This document shows, piece by piece, positions 1 to 5,543 of a DNA stretch of 5,721 nucleotides. The stretch is from CAZJYT01 sp964550325. Lineage in GTDB: Bacteria > Patescibacteriota > Minisyncoccia > Minisyncoccales > CAZJYT01. The stretch spans positions 1 through 5,721 of the forward strand of contig CAZJYT010000050.1 of NCBI GenBank assembly GCA_964550325.1. The letters run 5' to 3'. A program made the translations under genes and the position numbers. Positions within the stretch are counted from its first letter, which is position 1, and the number at the start of each line of letters is the position of its first letter. The notes beneath the pieces are model-generated. The model did no database searches, was not told the DNA's origin, and saw only the letters and a program-made list of their open reading frames with translations.

Positions 1-56
1 TTTAAAAATCCAGTTTACAAAATTTTATAAAAATATACATTAAAAATTAACTGTTA
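1..56. other. A/T-rich non-coding end segment
   Basis: This segment lies downstream of the first minus-strand gene and is almost pure A/T. A minus-strand ATG at 38-40 opens only a 12-codon frame. The nearest Shine-Dalgarno-like sequence (AGGAGGTTAA, inside the end of the gene at 57-896) is about 20 nt away, so I do not call a gene. No hairpin with a U-tract is visible, so a terminator cannot be supported either. Confidence 0.5.
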
Positions 57-896
57 TTAACCTCCTGTTTCAAAAATATTTTCTGCTTTTATTATTCTCT
101 CATCAACTTTAGTTTTTATTTCCTCAACTTCTAAGCCTTTTACTTCAGCTTCTTGAGAAGGTTCAAGTCTAATCTCAACTTCTTCTTTTTTGATTTCCGA
201 AGGTCTCAAAATTCCTTCTTTGATTTGATTTAACATTCCTCTTAAAGCAACAATTTCTTCTATACTCCAATCAGTAACAGGCAAGCCCAAAATTTCTTCC
301 AAATCTTCTTTTGTAATTTTAAATTTGCTGAATTCCATAAGCAAGTTTTTTATTGCCTGCTCAGGTTTTTCAATTGCTCCAACTATAGCTTCCTTGGCTT
401 TTTTAAGACAAGCTGTTTGTAGCCATTTAGGGATAACTCTTGTTAATGCGTTTCTTAAAGCTTTAGATAATCCTGCTTGAAACTGCATATCTTCCCATCT
501 TGCAGGGTCCATTTTCTCTGGAAATTTTCTTGGCTTTCTTTGCCTGTAAATGGTATTAAACTCAAGATCGGTCTCTAAATCTTTAACTTTAACTTTGTAA
601 ATCCAAGCGTCCTGTGTTTCCTCGGTTTCGGTATCTATTTTTAATTTTCCCCAAATTCTTGCTAAAGAACTCATCATACCAATTGAAGGACCTTCTACAA
701 CAGTTCCTTTAAGTGGATAAGCATAGTAAAAATCAGGACCTGCAATTTCAGCTTCAAAAAGGGCTTCTGCTAAGATTTGTTTTAGGTCTCTTTTAGTGGT
801 GGTTTGCTGTCCTACGAGGTAGGTATCTTCAGCTTTTGTTATAGGAGAAAAAGCTGTAACAATTTTAGGTTGAATATTTAAATTTTTCTCTTCCAT
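57..896 (-). CDS. Putative phage single-strand annealing/recombination protein (Erf/Rad52-like group)
   Basis: This is a 279-residue protein and I am not certain of the family. Residues 63-125 look like the beta-rich core seen in many phage proteins filed near Erf/Rad52-type annealing proteins: a GPSIGMMSSLARIWGKL stretch, then D-x-W-x-Y-x-V-x-V-x-DLET and an Arg/Lys-rich segment (residues 117-126). A conserved-looking helix follows (QFQAGLSKALRNALTRVIP, 138-156). Residues 197-235 (ILGLPVTDWSIEEIVALRG) resemble the tail often found on such proteins. The last 45 residues are charged and probably disordered. Such proteins anneal complementary single strands with a partner exonuclease, and a RecB-like nuclease lies two genes upstream (1518-2333). 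The start is firm: AAGGAGGTG at 905-913, about 8 nt before ATG, under its own promoter. The alternative is a phage protein of unknown role; the annealing function is inferred from weak pattern similarity and context. Confidence 0.5.
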   Translation of the reverse strand: MEEKNLNIQPKIVTAFSPITKAEDTYLVGQQTTTKRDLKQILAEALFEAEIAGPDFYYAYPLKGTVVEGPSIGMMSSLARIWGKLKIDTETEETQDAWIYKVKVKDLETDLEFNTIYRQRKPRKFPEKMDPARWEDMQFQAGLSKALRNALTRVIPKWLQTACLKKAKEAIVGAIEKPEQAIKNLLMEFSKFKITKEDLEEILGLPVTDWSIEEIVALRGMLNQIKEGILRPSEIKKEEVEIRLEPSQEAEVKGLEVEEIKTKVDERIIKAENIFETGG

Positions 897-927
897 TTTT
901 ATATCACCTCCTTTATTTAATTTTTTT

Positions 928-955
928 ATTATAACATATTTTCAAAATTTGTCAA
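928..955 (-). promoter_or_regulatory. Sigma70-type promoter for the gene at 57-896
   Basis: Read on the minus strand, a perfect TTGACA (950-955) and a perfect TATAAT (928-933) are separated by 16 nt. A TG one base upstream of the -10 makes it an extended -10. The start codon lies about 32 nt downstream. It nearly repeats the promoters at 2590 and 3834, including the AAATTT directly after the -35. Confidence 0.85.
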
Positions 956-978
956 GATTTTTTTAAATTCTTATTTAA

Positions 979-1518
979 TTACCCATCTATCTTTTCTTCC
1001 TTAAAACTATTTTCAAAAAACTTTTCAAATCTTAAATAAATACTCTGAAAATTTCTTTTACTAATCACAGCTTCTGTCAAATTTTTTACATTTCTAATAA
1101 ACTCAAGAAAAACTCTTAAAGCTTCTTCAAAACCATAAAACTCTTCTAATCTTGTAAAAAAATCTACAATGATAGCTAAAATTATACTTGGATTTTTTGA
1201 GTAATAATCTTCAAATAAAGCTTCGGGAACTACATCTAAAGATATAGGTTTGTCAGAAAACATGTATTCCGCAAACCAATTCTTAGGAGCCATTCTAATT
1301 TCTTTATCAAAAACATTTTTAAGAATAAATACTTTATCTTCCTCTTTAATTTCTGTCTTTTTTTCTTTCAAACTTTGTCTTCCTTTTTCTATAACAGGAA
1401 TTAGCATTTTCCAAGCAGTTTGAGGGTGAAAATATTTTAATTTTGTCATAGCCTCAATTAACAAAGTTAATTGAATAATTTCATCACGGTTTAGATTGAA
1501 TTTAAGTTCGATGTCCAT
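979..1518 (-). CDS. Hypothetical protein, mostly helical
   Basis: This is a 179-residue protein that I do not recognise. It is predicted soluble, with many aromatic residues and alternating helical segments rich in Leu, Ile, Phe, Glu and Lys. A Lys/Glu-rich linker lies near residues 48-64. There is no Cys cluster, nuclease motif or membrane span. I chose the ATG at 1516-1518 because it overlaps the TGA of the upstream nuclease gene by one base (TGATG), with GAGGA at 1524-1528 about 6 nt before it. A TTG one codon earlier is in frame but worse placed. The tight coupling to the Fe-S nuclease suggests a role in the same recombination or replication step, but this is inference from position only. 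It is the last gene of the cluster read from the promoter at 2590. Confidence 0.75.
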   Translation of the reverse strand: MDIELKFNLNRDEIIQLTLLIEAMTKLKYFHPQTAWKMLIPVIEKGRQSLKEKKTEIKEEDKVFILKNVFDKEIRMAPKNWFAEYMFSDKPISLDVVPEALFEDYYSKNPSIILAIIVDFFTRLEEFYGFEEALRVFLEFIRNVKNLTEAVISKRNFQSIYLRFEKFFENSFKEEKIDG

Positions 1519-2333
1519 CAAAATCCTCGTGCTAAAATTTTTGTTTTTTTATAAGACGGTATGTAAGGACATGTAGCATAATACCCACAAAATTTTGGAC
1601 TGCACCACCAGTTATTTGGATTAGTTGGGGGAAATAACCCTGTTTCAACTGCTTTTAAAACTACTTCTGCCATTCTTATTATTACCAAAAAATCCTCATC
1701 AGTTCTTTTTGTTATAAGTGTTTGAACTTCAGGCTCTTTTTTATCGATTAAAACTTTAAAAACAAATCCTTCTGGAGATCTTCCTACTATTGCCTTTACC
1801 ATTTGCCAGTAAAAAGTGGGTTGTAAAGAGTTTTCGGCTTGCTCTTCTGTCCATTTTTTATGTCCTGTTTTGAAATCATAAATCAAAAAATTTTTTGTTA
1901 ATAAATCAATTGTTCCTCTAAAAAGAACTGGAAAATTGTTTACTTTTATGTGAATTTCTTTTTCAATAAGAAAAGGAAAAATTTCAGGAGCAATTTTATC
2001 TCTATAAAGACCAGTAAGTTTAATAGAGGAATCTAATCCTTCGGCAATTATTTTTTTTGCCTGATCTAATTCTTCAGGAGCAAGATAAACCCCTTCATTT
2101 TCTACAATTTTAACATAAGTATCTCTTGCGAAATCTTGCAAGTAGTCTTTTGGCAAATCTTCTTCTTTTAGAAGTTTATGTTTATGATTTTCTTCAGCAG
2201 CTTTATGAACTGATCTTCCAATAGCAGCAGCAATTCCTGGAGGGATAATTTCTCCTTCAAGATAACGGCGCCTGAATTGTTCAGGACAACGAAAAAACAT
2301 GTTAAGCATAGAGGAGGTTATGAATTTAAGCAT
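1518..2333 (-). CDS. RecB/Cas4-like PD-(D/E)XK nuclease with Fe-S cluster
   Basis: This 271-residue protein has the full layout of the RecB/AddB/Cas4 nuclease group (PDDEXK_1). The visible parts are: a first cluster Cys at residue 16 in FFRCPEQFRRRY; the conserved His43 in GRSVHKAA; motif II Asp143 in RGTIDLL; motif III Asp153 and Lys155 in YDFKTG; a QxxFYxQ motif at 171-177; and three C-terminal Cys at 244, 249 and 255 (C-x4-C-x5-C). One N-terminal and three C-terminal Cys is the usual 4Fe-4S arrangement in this group. Members are Mg-dependent 5'-3' or bidirectional DNA exonucleases; in phages they often resect ends for an annealing protein such as the candidate at 57-896. There is no helicase domain and no Cas gene nearby, so a phage exonuclease is more likely than a CRISPR Cas4. 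The start is supported by AAGGAGA upstream and an 8-nt overlap with the preceding gene. Confidence 0.9.
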   Translation of the reverse strand: MLKFITSSMLNMFFRCPEQFRRRYLEGEIIPPGIAAAIGRSVHKAAEENHKHKLLKEEDLPKDYLQDFARDTYVKIVENEGVYLAPEELDQAKKIIAEGLDSSIKLTGLYRDKIAPEIFPFLIEKEIHIKVNNFPVLFRGTIDLLTKNFLIYDFKTGHKKWTEEQAENSLQPTFYWQMVKAIVGRSPEGFVFKVLIDKKEPEVQTLITKRTDEDFLVIIRMAEVVLKAVETGLFPPTNPNNWWCSPKFCGYYATCPYIPSYKKTKILARGF

Positions 2334-2562
2334 TTTGTTTCTCCTTTTTTAATTTTGCATAAATCTGATTTATTCTTTCAACCATTTCTGGATGATTTAT
2401 TGCTATATCATTACAAATTTCATTTTTAAGAGCCTCTTTATATTCTTCAATCTCTTTTTCAGAATTTAAATACTTATACCTTTTTCTATTAACAATTTTT
2501 TCAAATTCTCTATCTTCCATCTTAGCAAAAAGTTCTAAAATATTACAAATTATACAACCCAT
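2326..2562 (-). CDS. Small hypothetical protein with N-terminal CxxC
   Basis: This is a 78-residue protein that I do not recognise. The N-terminus has a CxxC pair (Cys3, Cys6) in MGCIICNIL. The rest is charged and helical, with coiled-coil-like heptads through residues 33-75. One CxxC could bind metal only as a dimer or with a partner, or could be redox-active; neither can be told from the sequence. It is the first gene after the promoter at 2590-2617 and overlaps the nuclease gene by 8 nt, so the two are probably translationally coupled. The Shine-Dalgarno is weak (AAAGG about 7 nt upstream). An internal ATG at codon 15 has none at all, so I keep the first ATG. Confidence 0.65.
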   Translation of the reverse strand: MGCIICNILELFAKMEDREFEKIVNRKRYKYLNSEKEIEEYKEALKNEICNDIAINHPEMVERINQIYAKLKKEKQNA

Positions 2563-2589
2563 TTTGAAACCTTTTTATTTTTTAATCTT

Positions 2590-2617
2590 ATTATAACACA
2601 AATTTTAAATTTGTCAA
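2590..2617 (-). promoter_or_regulatory. Sigma70-type promoter for the nuclease gene cluster
   Basis: On the minus strand TTGACA (2612-2617) and TATAAT (2590-2595) are 16 nt apart. A TG precedes the -10 and AAATTT follows the -35. It lies 28 nt before the ATG at 2562, so the leader is short. It should drive 2326-2562, 1518-2333 and 979-1518. Confidence 0.85.
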
Positions 2618-2625
2618 GACTATTT

Positions 2626-2934
2626 TTATTTCAAAAAAATTTCATCATAAAGTTCAGAAATTTTCTTATTTTTCCAATTTTCAATTTTAACTTCTTCCAA
2701 ATATTTTAATTTATGATCAATATTTGCAATATTAACTAATTGAGATTCTCTAAATTTCATTCTACATTCACCAATAAAAACTATATAACAGTTTTTATCT
2801 TTATAAATTAAACAAGGAATTTCTTCAGTAGCTTTTTTAAACTTGCGACCTACTTTCTTTTTCTTTCTACAATAAACACCTTTTATAAGCTTACCTTGAT
2901 CCAATTTTTCTATAGCTGAAAAAATTGACATCAT
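2626..2934 (-). CDS. Hypothetical basic protein
   Basis: This is a 102-residue protein of unknown family. It is Lys-rich, with a strongly basic run at residues 23-34 and a central stretch that looks like several beta strands (about 38-60: IPCLIYKD, CYIVFIGEC). A helical, charged C-terminus follows. The four Cys (22, 41, 49, 57) are not in CxxC pairs, so a metal site is possible but not convincing. The basic patch would suit nucleic-acid contact; this is inference. It is the last gene of the four-gene cluster from the promoter at 3834. Its ATG overlaps the previous stop as ATGA, and no Shine-Dalgarno is visible, so translation probably depends on re-initiation. A second ATG follows immediately. 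Confidence 0.65.
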   Translation of the reverse strand: MMSIFSAIEKLDQGKLIKGVYCRKKKKVGRKFKKATEEIPCLIYKDKNCYIVFIGECRMKFRESQLVNIANIDHKLKYLEEVKIENWKNKKISELYDEIFLK

Positions 2935-3137
2935 TTTTTAATTTCAAGAAAGACAATTTCTTTATCAACTGAAAAGGCTTTATTTAACAGTTTTTCCTCT
3001 ACAGCTTTATTTAAAACTTTAAAAATTTCCTCACCTCTTTTTTCACCAAATCTCTTTTTTAACCAATCAAGATCTAAAGGAAGTGTGTGGAACCTTTTTT
3101 CTAATTCTTTTAGTAAAAGCAAGTCTTCATTAGACAT
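2931..3137 (-). CDS. Small hypothetical protein, possibly winged-helix
   Basis: This is a 68-residue protein that I do not recognise. The order of predicted elements (helix 3-16, helix 22-31, longer helix 34-50, then a likely strand-turn-strand ending in EIVFLEIKK) is compatible with a small winged helix-turn-helix. No signature motif proves it. It overlaps the upstream gene by 8 nt and the downstream gene by 4 nt (ATGA), so it belongs to a coupled cluster. GAGGA lies about 6 nt before the ATG. If it binds DNA it could regulate the nearby phage promoters; that is speculation. Confidence 0.6.
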   Translation of the reverse strand: MSNEDLLLLKELEKRFHTLPLDLDWLKKRFGEKRGEEIFKVLNKAVEEKLLNKAFSVDKEIVFLEIKK

Positions 3138-3414
3138 AGTAATCCTCTTCTGTTAATTCTCTTAACAGTTCATTTAAATTAGCCAAAACTTCGTGCATAT
3201 TTGCTAAAATTTCATCTATTATAACAACAAGTTTTTTAATTACTTCTTGAGTTTGAGCCATAGATACAATTGCACACCTTTTATTTTCTTTATCCCAAAA
3301 AGCACAAACTTCACCAAAGCAATATCCTGGTTCTATTGCACCTAAACTTCTTAAGGGGCAAATTTTTTCTCCTTGGGAAAGCTCTTCAATTAACTTTTTT
3401 TCTTCCTCTTGCAT
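3130..3414 (-). CDS. Four-cysteine (zinc or Fe-S) small protein with C-terminal coiled coil
   Basis: This is a 94-residue protein. The N-terminal half holds four Cys at residues 19, 32, 37 and 47, in the pattern CPLRS-x8-YC-x4-CAFW-x8-CAIV. This compact arrangement recurs in small uncharacterised phage and archaeal/bacterial proteins and looks like a single metal or Fe-S site. The C-terminal half (about 53-90) is one amphipathic helix with heptad-like Leu/Ile/Val spacing, suggesting oligomerisation. No catalytic motif is visible and the role is unknown. It starts from AAGGAGGC with ideal spacing, 12 nt after the zinc-ribbon gene and overlapping the next gene by 8 nt, so it is co-transcribed with both. 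Confidence 0.7.
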   Translation of the reverse strand: MQEEEKKLIEELSQGEKICPLRSLGAIEPGYCFGEVCAFWDKENKRCAIVSMAQTQEVIKKLVVIIDEILANMHEVLANLNELLRELTEEDYYV

Positions 3415-3426
3415 AAAAGCCTCCTT

Positions 3427-3738
3427 TTAAGAATCAATTTTATTTGCCATTTGTTTTTGATAATCTTCCAGTCTTGTTATTTCTCTTTTATGGCAGTTAG
3501 GGCAATATCTTGGTTCTTTATCAGGATATTTAGCCTTCCATTCATAACCACATCTATAACATTTCCATATAGGTTTTTCTTTTGGATTATCCCAATCTGT
3601 TGCTTTGCATTTGGGACATCTATAAGGTTTACCTATACTGCGACCTATCCATTTATATCCACATTTTTTACATTCCCAAATTAACTTTCTCTTTTTAAGA
3701 ATTTCAAATGCTTTTTCTAAAATTTTTTCTTCATCCAT
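3427..3738 (-). CDS. Double zinc-ribbon protein
   Basis: This is a 103-residue protein with eight Cys in four CxxC knuckles: 23/26, 41/44, 60/63 and 79/82. They form two successive zinc ribbons of similar sequence (WECKKCGYKW to CPKC, then WKCYRCGYEW to CPNC), which suggests internal duplication. A charged helix (1-20) precedes them and a short tail follows. Zinc ribbons of this kind usually contact DNA, RNA or a protein partner; no enzyme domain is attached. It is the first gene after the promoter at 3834-3861, behind a leader of roughly 90 nt that holds a partial array unit and a G-rich stretch. AAAGGAGT sits about 5 nt before the ATG. Its closeness to the repeat array makes an accessory role conceivable, but nothing in the sequence proves it. 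Confidence 0.85.
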   Translation of the reverse strand: MDEEKILEKAFEILKKRKLIWECKKCGYKWIGRSIGKPYRCPKCKATDWDNPKEKPIWKCYRCGYEWKAKYPDKEPRYCPNCHKREITRLEDYQKQMANKIDS

Positions 3739-3833
3739 TTTTACTCCTTTTTTTTAATTTCTCTCCTCCCCCTCGGGGCAATTAAACTCACTCTGCCATC
3801 TTGGTTCTTCTTAAAAACAGTTTTATATATTCA
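3739..3833 (-). other. 5' leader of the zinc-ribbon gene cluster with G-rich short palindrome
   Basis: This is the untranslated leader between the promoter at 3834 and the ATG at 3738. On the minus strand it contains a CCCC-GA-GGGG palindrome (3769-3778) running straight into GGGAGGAGAG, a second Shine-Dalgarno-like sequence with no start codon after it. The GC content of this patch stands out from its surroundings. No U-tract follows, so it is not a standard terminator. It might be a structured element or protein site in the mRNA leader; this is inference. Confidence 0.45.
3786..3826 (-). repeat. Degenerate single array unit outside the main array
   Basis: Three motif-like words sit exactly 17 nt apart in the order found in the main array: actcact (3786), ggttct (3803) and gttttat (3820). 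The last word also occurs one step after the gtttct at 4019 (gttttat at 4036), and an AT-rich gtttttt ends the main array at 4562. On the minus strand this unit directly follows the promoter at 3834 and so would be at the 5' end of that transcript. With only three imperfect words, chance is not excluded. Confidence 0.4.
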
Positions 3834-3861
3834 ATTATAACACATTTTTTAAATTTGTCAA
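3834..3861 (-). promoter_or_regulatory. Sigma70-type promoter for the zinc-ribbon gene cluster
   Basis: On the minus strand TTGACA (3856-3861) and TATAAT (3834-3839) are 16 nt apart, with TG before the -10 and AAATTT after the -35. It lies between the last recognisable motif of the array (3866-3872) and the zinc-ribbon gene. It should drive the four genes from 3738 to 2626. Confidence 0.85.
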
Positions 3862-3865
3862 GAAA

Positions 3866-4568
3866 AAACACTTTACTTTTATGTAACTATCTACCACAAG
3901 TTCGCTTTATTTCATAGTTGCTAATGCCTATCAGCTCACTAAATATCAAGGTTACTTTAAATTTGTAGTTCGCTTACAACTGGCGGAACTATATCGTTTC
4001 AGCTCACTTTTTTCAAAAGTTTCTCGCCCTCTTAAGTTTTATAAATTCGCTCCCTTGACAAACTACTTATTGACAAAAGCTCATATATTTTACGCTTTTC
4101 TTACAAGATGCTATCTCAGTTTAGCTTTTTAAATATATCTCGCTTTTCTTATACGCTTCTAAGTAATCATAGCTCACTCATCCTTTTAGTTTCTCCATTT
4201 ATATAGTTCACTTGGATCTGATGTTTCTCACGCTCAGAAGTTCACTTCGTGCCTTTGTTTCTTATTTCATAAAGTTCACTTAAAAACTTTGCCTCTCTTT
4301 CTTTGAGGTTCACTTTATCTAAAAGTTTCTTTCCCTCCGATAGCTCACTATTGTTGAATGTGGCTTATCCACAAAAGTTCACTTACCCTTACTGCAATTT
4401 ACCTAACAAAGTTCACTTTAACCTTAAGTTTCTTTTCAACTATGGCTTGTTTGTTTTAATTCGCTAACACATAATGTTTCTTGCACTATCCAAGCTCACT
4501 GTCTTGCCCTGTTACTCCGCTTTGACAGTTCACTATTAAAAAATGTCACTTTCTATCGGTAGTTTTTT
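3866..4568 (-). repeat. Tandem interspaced motif array 1 (TIGR-like guide array)
   Basis: About 39 short motifs occur at a 17-nt pitch and alternate between two classes. Class A (plus strand aGYTCRCTt; minus AAGYGARCT) starts at 3900, 3934, 3968, 4002, 4172, 4206, 4240, 4274, 4308, 4343, 4377, 4411, 4494 and 4528. Class B (plus GTTTCT, GTTRCT, GTTGCT; minus AGNAAC) starts at 3917, 3951, 4019, 4189, 4223, 4257, 4325, 4428, 4476 and 4511. Weaker copies fill most other steps. Spacers are 10 nt after A and 11 nt after B (occasionally 12) and are different in sequence, so the unit is 34 bp with two spacers. Phase slips occur near 4036-4045, 4110-4138 and 4445-4459. No open frame fits it. Unlike CRISPR, the repeats are only 6-8 nt and degenerate. 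The form matches TIGR arrays, whose processed 36-nt RNAs carry two short spacers. The minus strand is inferred from the neighbouring gene and promoter. Confidence 0.85.
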
Positions 4569-4572
4569 TATA

Positions 4573-4600
4573 AATATAACACATTTTTATTCTCCTTCAT
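4573..4600 (-). promoter_or_regulatory. Possible extended -10 promoter at the head of array 1
   Basis: On the minus strand the sequence TGTGTTATATT, just past the stop of the 4587-5528 gene, matches the TGTGTTATAAT of the promoters at 2590 and 3834 except for one base (-10 at 4573-4578). The -35 position 16 nt upstream (4595-4600, ATGAAG) matches TTGACA poorly. A transcript from here would begin at about 4566, next to the first array motif. Read-through from the upstream gene would be the alternative source of array RNA. Confidence 0.4.
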
Positions 4601-5528
4601 CTATTTTAACTACCTCTGTCCAAGGAATAAAATCTTCATGCTGTAAATATTCAAACTGATAAGGTATCCTCCAAGGCAAACCTTCAATCTCGTGGTAAGC
4701 TTGATAAAAATGAGCTAAAAATAATTTTTTAGCTTTTCTTTTTGCAGCTTCTATTGCATGTCCTGCTTTTAATCCCTTTGTTTCTACATAAATTTGTTTC
4801 CATTTTTTATAAATTTCTTTATAAAATCCACCAGTTTTCGCAAAGCTTGTTCCTATAAGCCACATAATAGTTCTGGCTTTTGGATTCCAGAAAAAGGCAT
4901 AACCTTTATATTTTCTGCAGGGTGCCCTTTCAGCCTTTACTATAGGCGCTCCACATCTTATAAGCTTAATTTGTTTGGTTGTTTTATCCTTTTCCCTATC
5001 TACAACATAATGACATTTTACATCTTTAAGATTTTTAGGATCATTGGGATCGTAAGGTAAAAGTATTTTATGCCCTTCTTCACACTGGCATTTATAAACA
5101 TGAGGAACCAAACCACAGTAAGCGTTCCAGGAGCTTAAGTCTTTAGTTAAATCCCAATTAATTGATAAAAGTTTTAAGCTTAAAATGGGTCCCAAACCTT
5201 TAATTTTGCTTAAAAATTCTGTATATACTGGTATATTTTTCAAAATATCCTCTGCCTCTTTTCCAATTTCATTTTCCATTCTTTTTAGTTCAATCACTAT
5301 TCTATTTAAAACACTTTCTCTAATATCTTCTATCTCATCCATTTGTTGTGTCATTGCGATAATTCTATTACCTGAAGCCACCCTTAATTTTTGTAAGGAA
5401 ATATAGGTATCTGCTAAAGCCCTGCAATACCTTCTTTTTTCTTCAATTTTTTCAAGAACTTTTTTAATTTTAGATTCAGCTCGTTTGTTCACTTTAATTT
5501 TTTTTACTTTTGGAGCTTTTTGTTCCAT
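4587..5528 (-). CDS. Nuclease-less Tas-like protein with IS110 Transposase_20/Nop-type domain
   Basis: This 313-residue protein opens with a Lys-rich stretch and a long coiled-coil segment (about 15-95). At 105-142 it has the helix-hairpin-helix-like signature of IS110-family Transposase_20 domains: IKGLGPILSLKLLS, then W-x-AYCGLVP. An insertion with Cys147, Cys149, Cys172, Cys192 and Cys204 could bind zinc. The domain then resumes (NPKARTIMWLIG, 215-226; AAKRKAKKLFLAHFYQAYHE, 261-280) and ends in an aromatic/Pro tail (FIPW). The N-terminal DEDD/RuvC-like catalytic half of IS110 transposases is absent, as is HNH. IS110 enzymes and TIGR-associated Tas proteins use this fold to hold guide RNA. 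With motif arrays on both sides, I infer an RNA-binding, guide-directed DNA-binding protein of the nuclease-less Tas (TasA-like) type. Annotation pipelines may call it an IS110 transposase. Start: GGGAGG about 8 nt before ATG at 5528. Confidence 0.82.
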   Translation of the reverse strand: MEQKAPKVKKIKVNKRAESKIKKVLEKIEEKRRYCRALADTYISLQKLRVASGNRIIAMTQQMDEIEDIRESVLNRIVIELKRMENEIGKEAEDILKNIPVYTEFLSKIKGLGPILSLKLLSINWDLTKDLSSWNAYCGLVPHVYKCQCEEGHKILLPYDPNDPKNLKDVKCHYVVDREKDKTTKQIKLIRCGAPIVKAERAPCRKYKGYAFFWNPKARTIMWLIGTSFAKTGGFYKEIYKKWKQIYVETKGLKAGHAIEAAKRKAKKLFLAHFYQAYHEIEGLPWRIPYQFEYLQHEDFIPWTEVVKIDEGE

Positions 5529-5533
5529 AGCAT

Positions 5534-5543
5534 ACCTCCCACT
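5534..5543 (-). promoter_or_regulatory. Ribosome-binding site merged with the last array 2 repeat
   Basis: The minus strand reads AGTGGGAGGT here, 6-8 nt before the ATG at 5526-5528. The AGTGGGA part occupies the exact 17-nt step (5537-5543) where a class A repeat (AGTGAGC/AGTGAAC) is due, so repeat and Shine-Dalgarno share bases. If the Tas-like protein binds or processes this repeat, it could limit its own translation; this is inference. Confidence 0.6.

Noticed and set aside
38..40. Start of a further minus-strand gene at the left edge
   Set aside because: The frame closes after 12 codons, and the Shine-Dalgarno-like sequence is too far away.
1519..1521. TTG as start codon of the gene at 979-1518
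   Set aside because: An ATG follows directly, forms a TGATG overlap with the upstream stop, and has better spacing from GAGGA.
3409..3684. Plus-strand open frame of 91 codons
   Set aside because: It lies antisense to the zinc-ribbon gene, whose Cys pattern and Shine-Dalgarno are clear. The Phe/Ile/Ser-rich product is what the reverse of a Lys/Glu-rich gene gives.
4055..4075. Two plus-strand TTGACA boxes as promoters for array 1 in the opposite direction
   Set aside because: No -10-like hexamer lies 16-18 nt downstream of either, and all other signals point to minus-strand transcription.
3908..4271. Shared spacer word tatttcata at 3908-3916 and 4263-4271
   Set aside because: A 9-mer of A/T-rich sequence is expected about once by chance in a region this size, and the two copies follow different motif classes.
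3866..4568. CRISPR array
   Set aside because: Repeats are only 6-8 nt, degenerate and of two alternating kinds with 10-11-nt spacers. There is no cas gene set. CRISPR repeats are usually over 20 nt with spacers around 30 nt or more.
4794..5406. Plus-strand open frames at 4794-5060 and 5185-5406
   Set aside because: Both are antisense to the Tas-like gene, have no Shine-Dalgarno, and show low-complexity Phe/Ser/Ile composition.
4587..5528. Complete IS110-family insertion sequence
   Set aside because: The catalytic N-terminal DEDD domain is missing, and the flanks are motif arrays rather than element ends. The gene sits among co-oriented phage-like genes.
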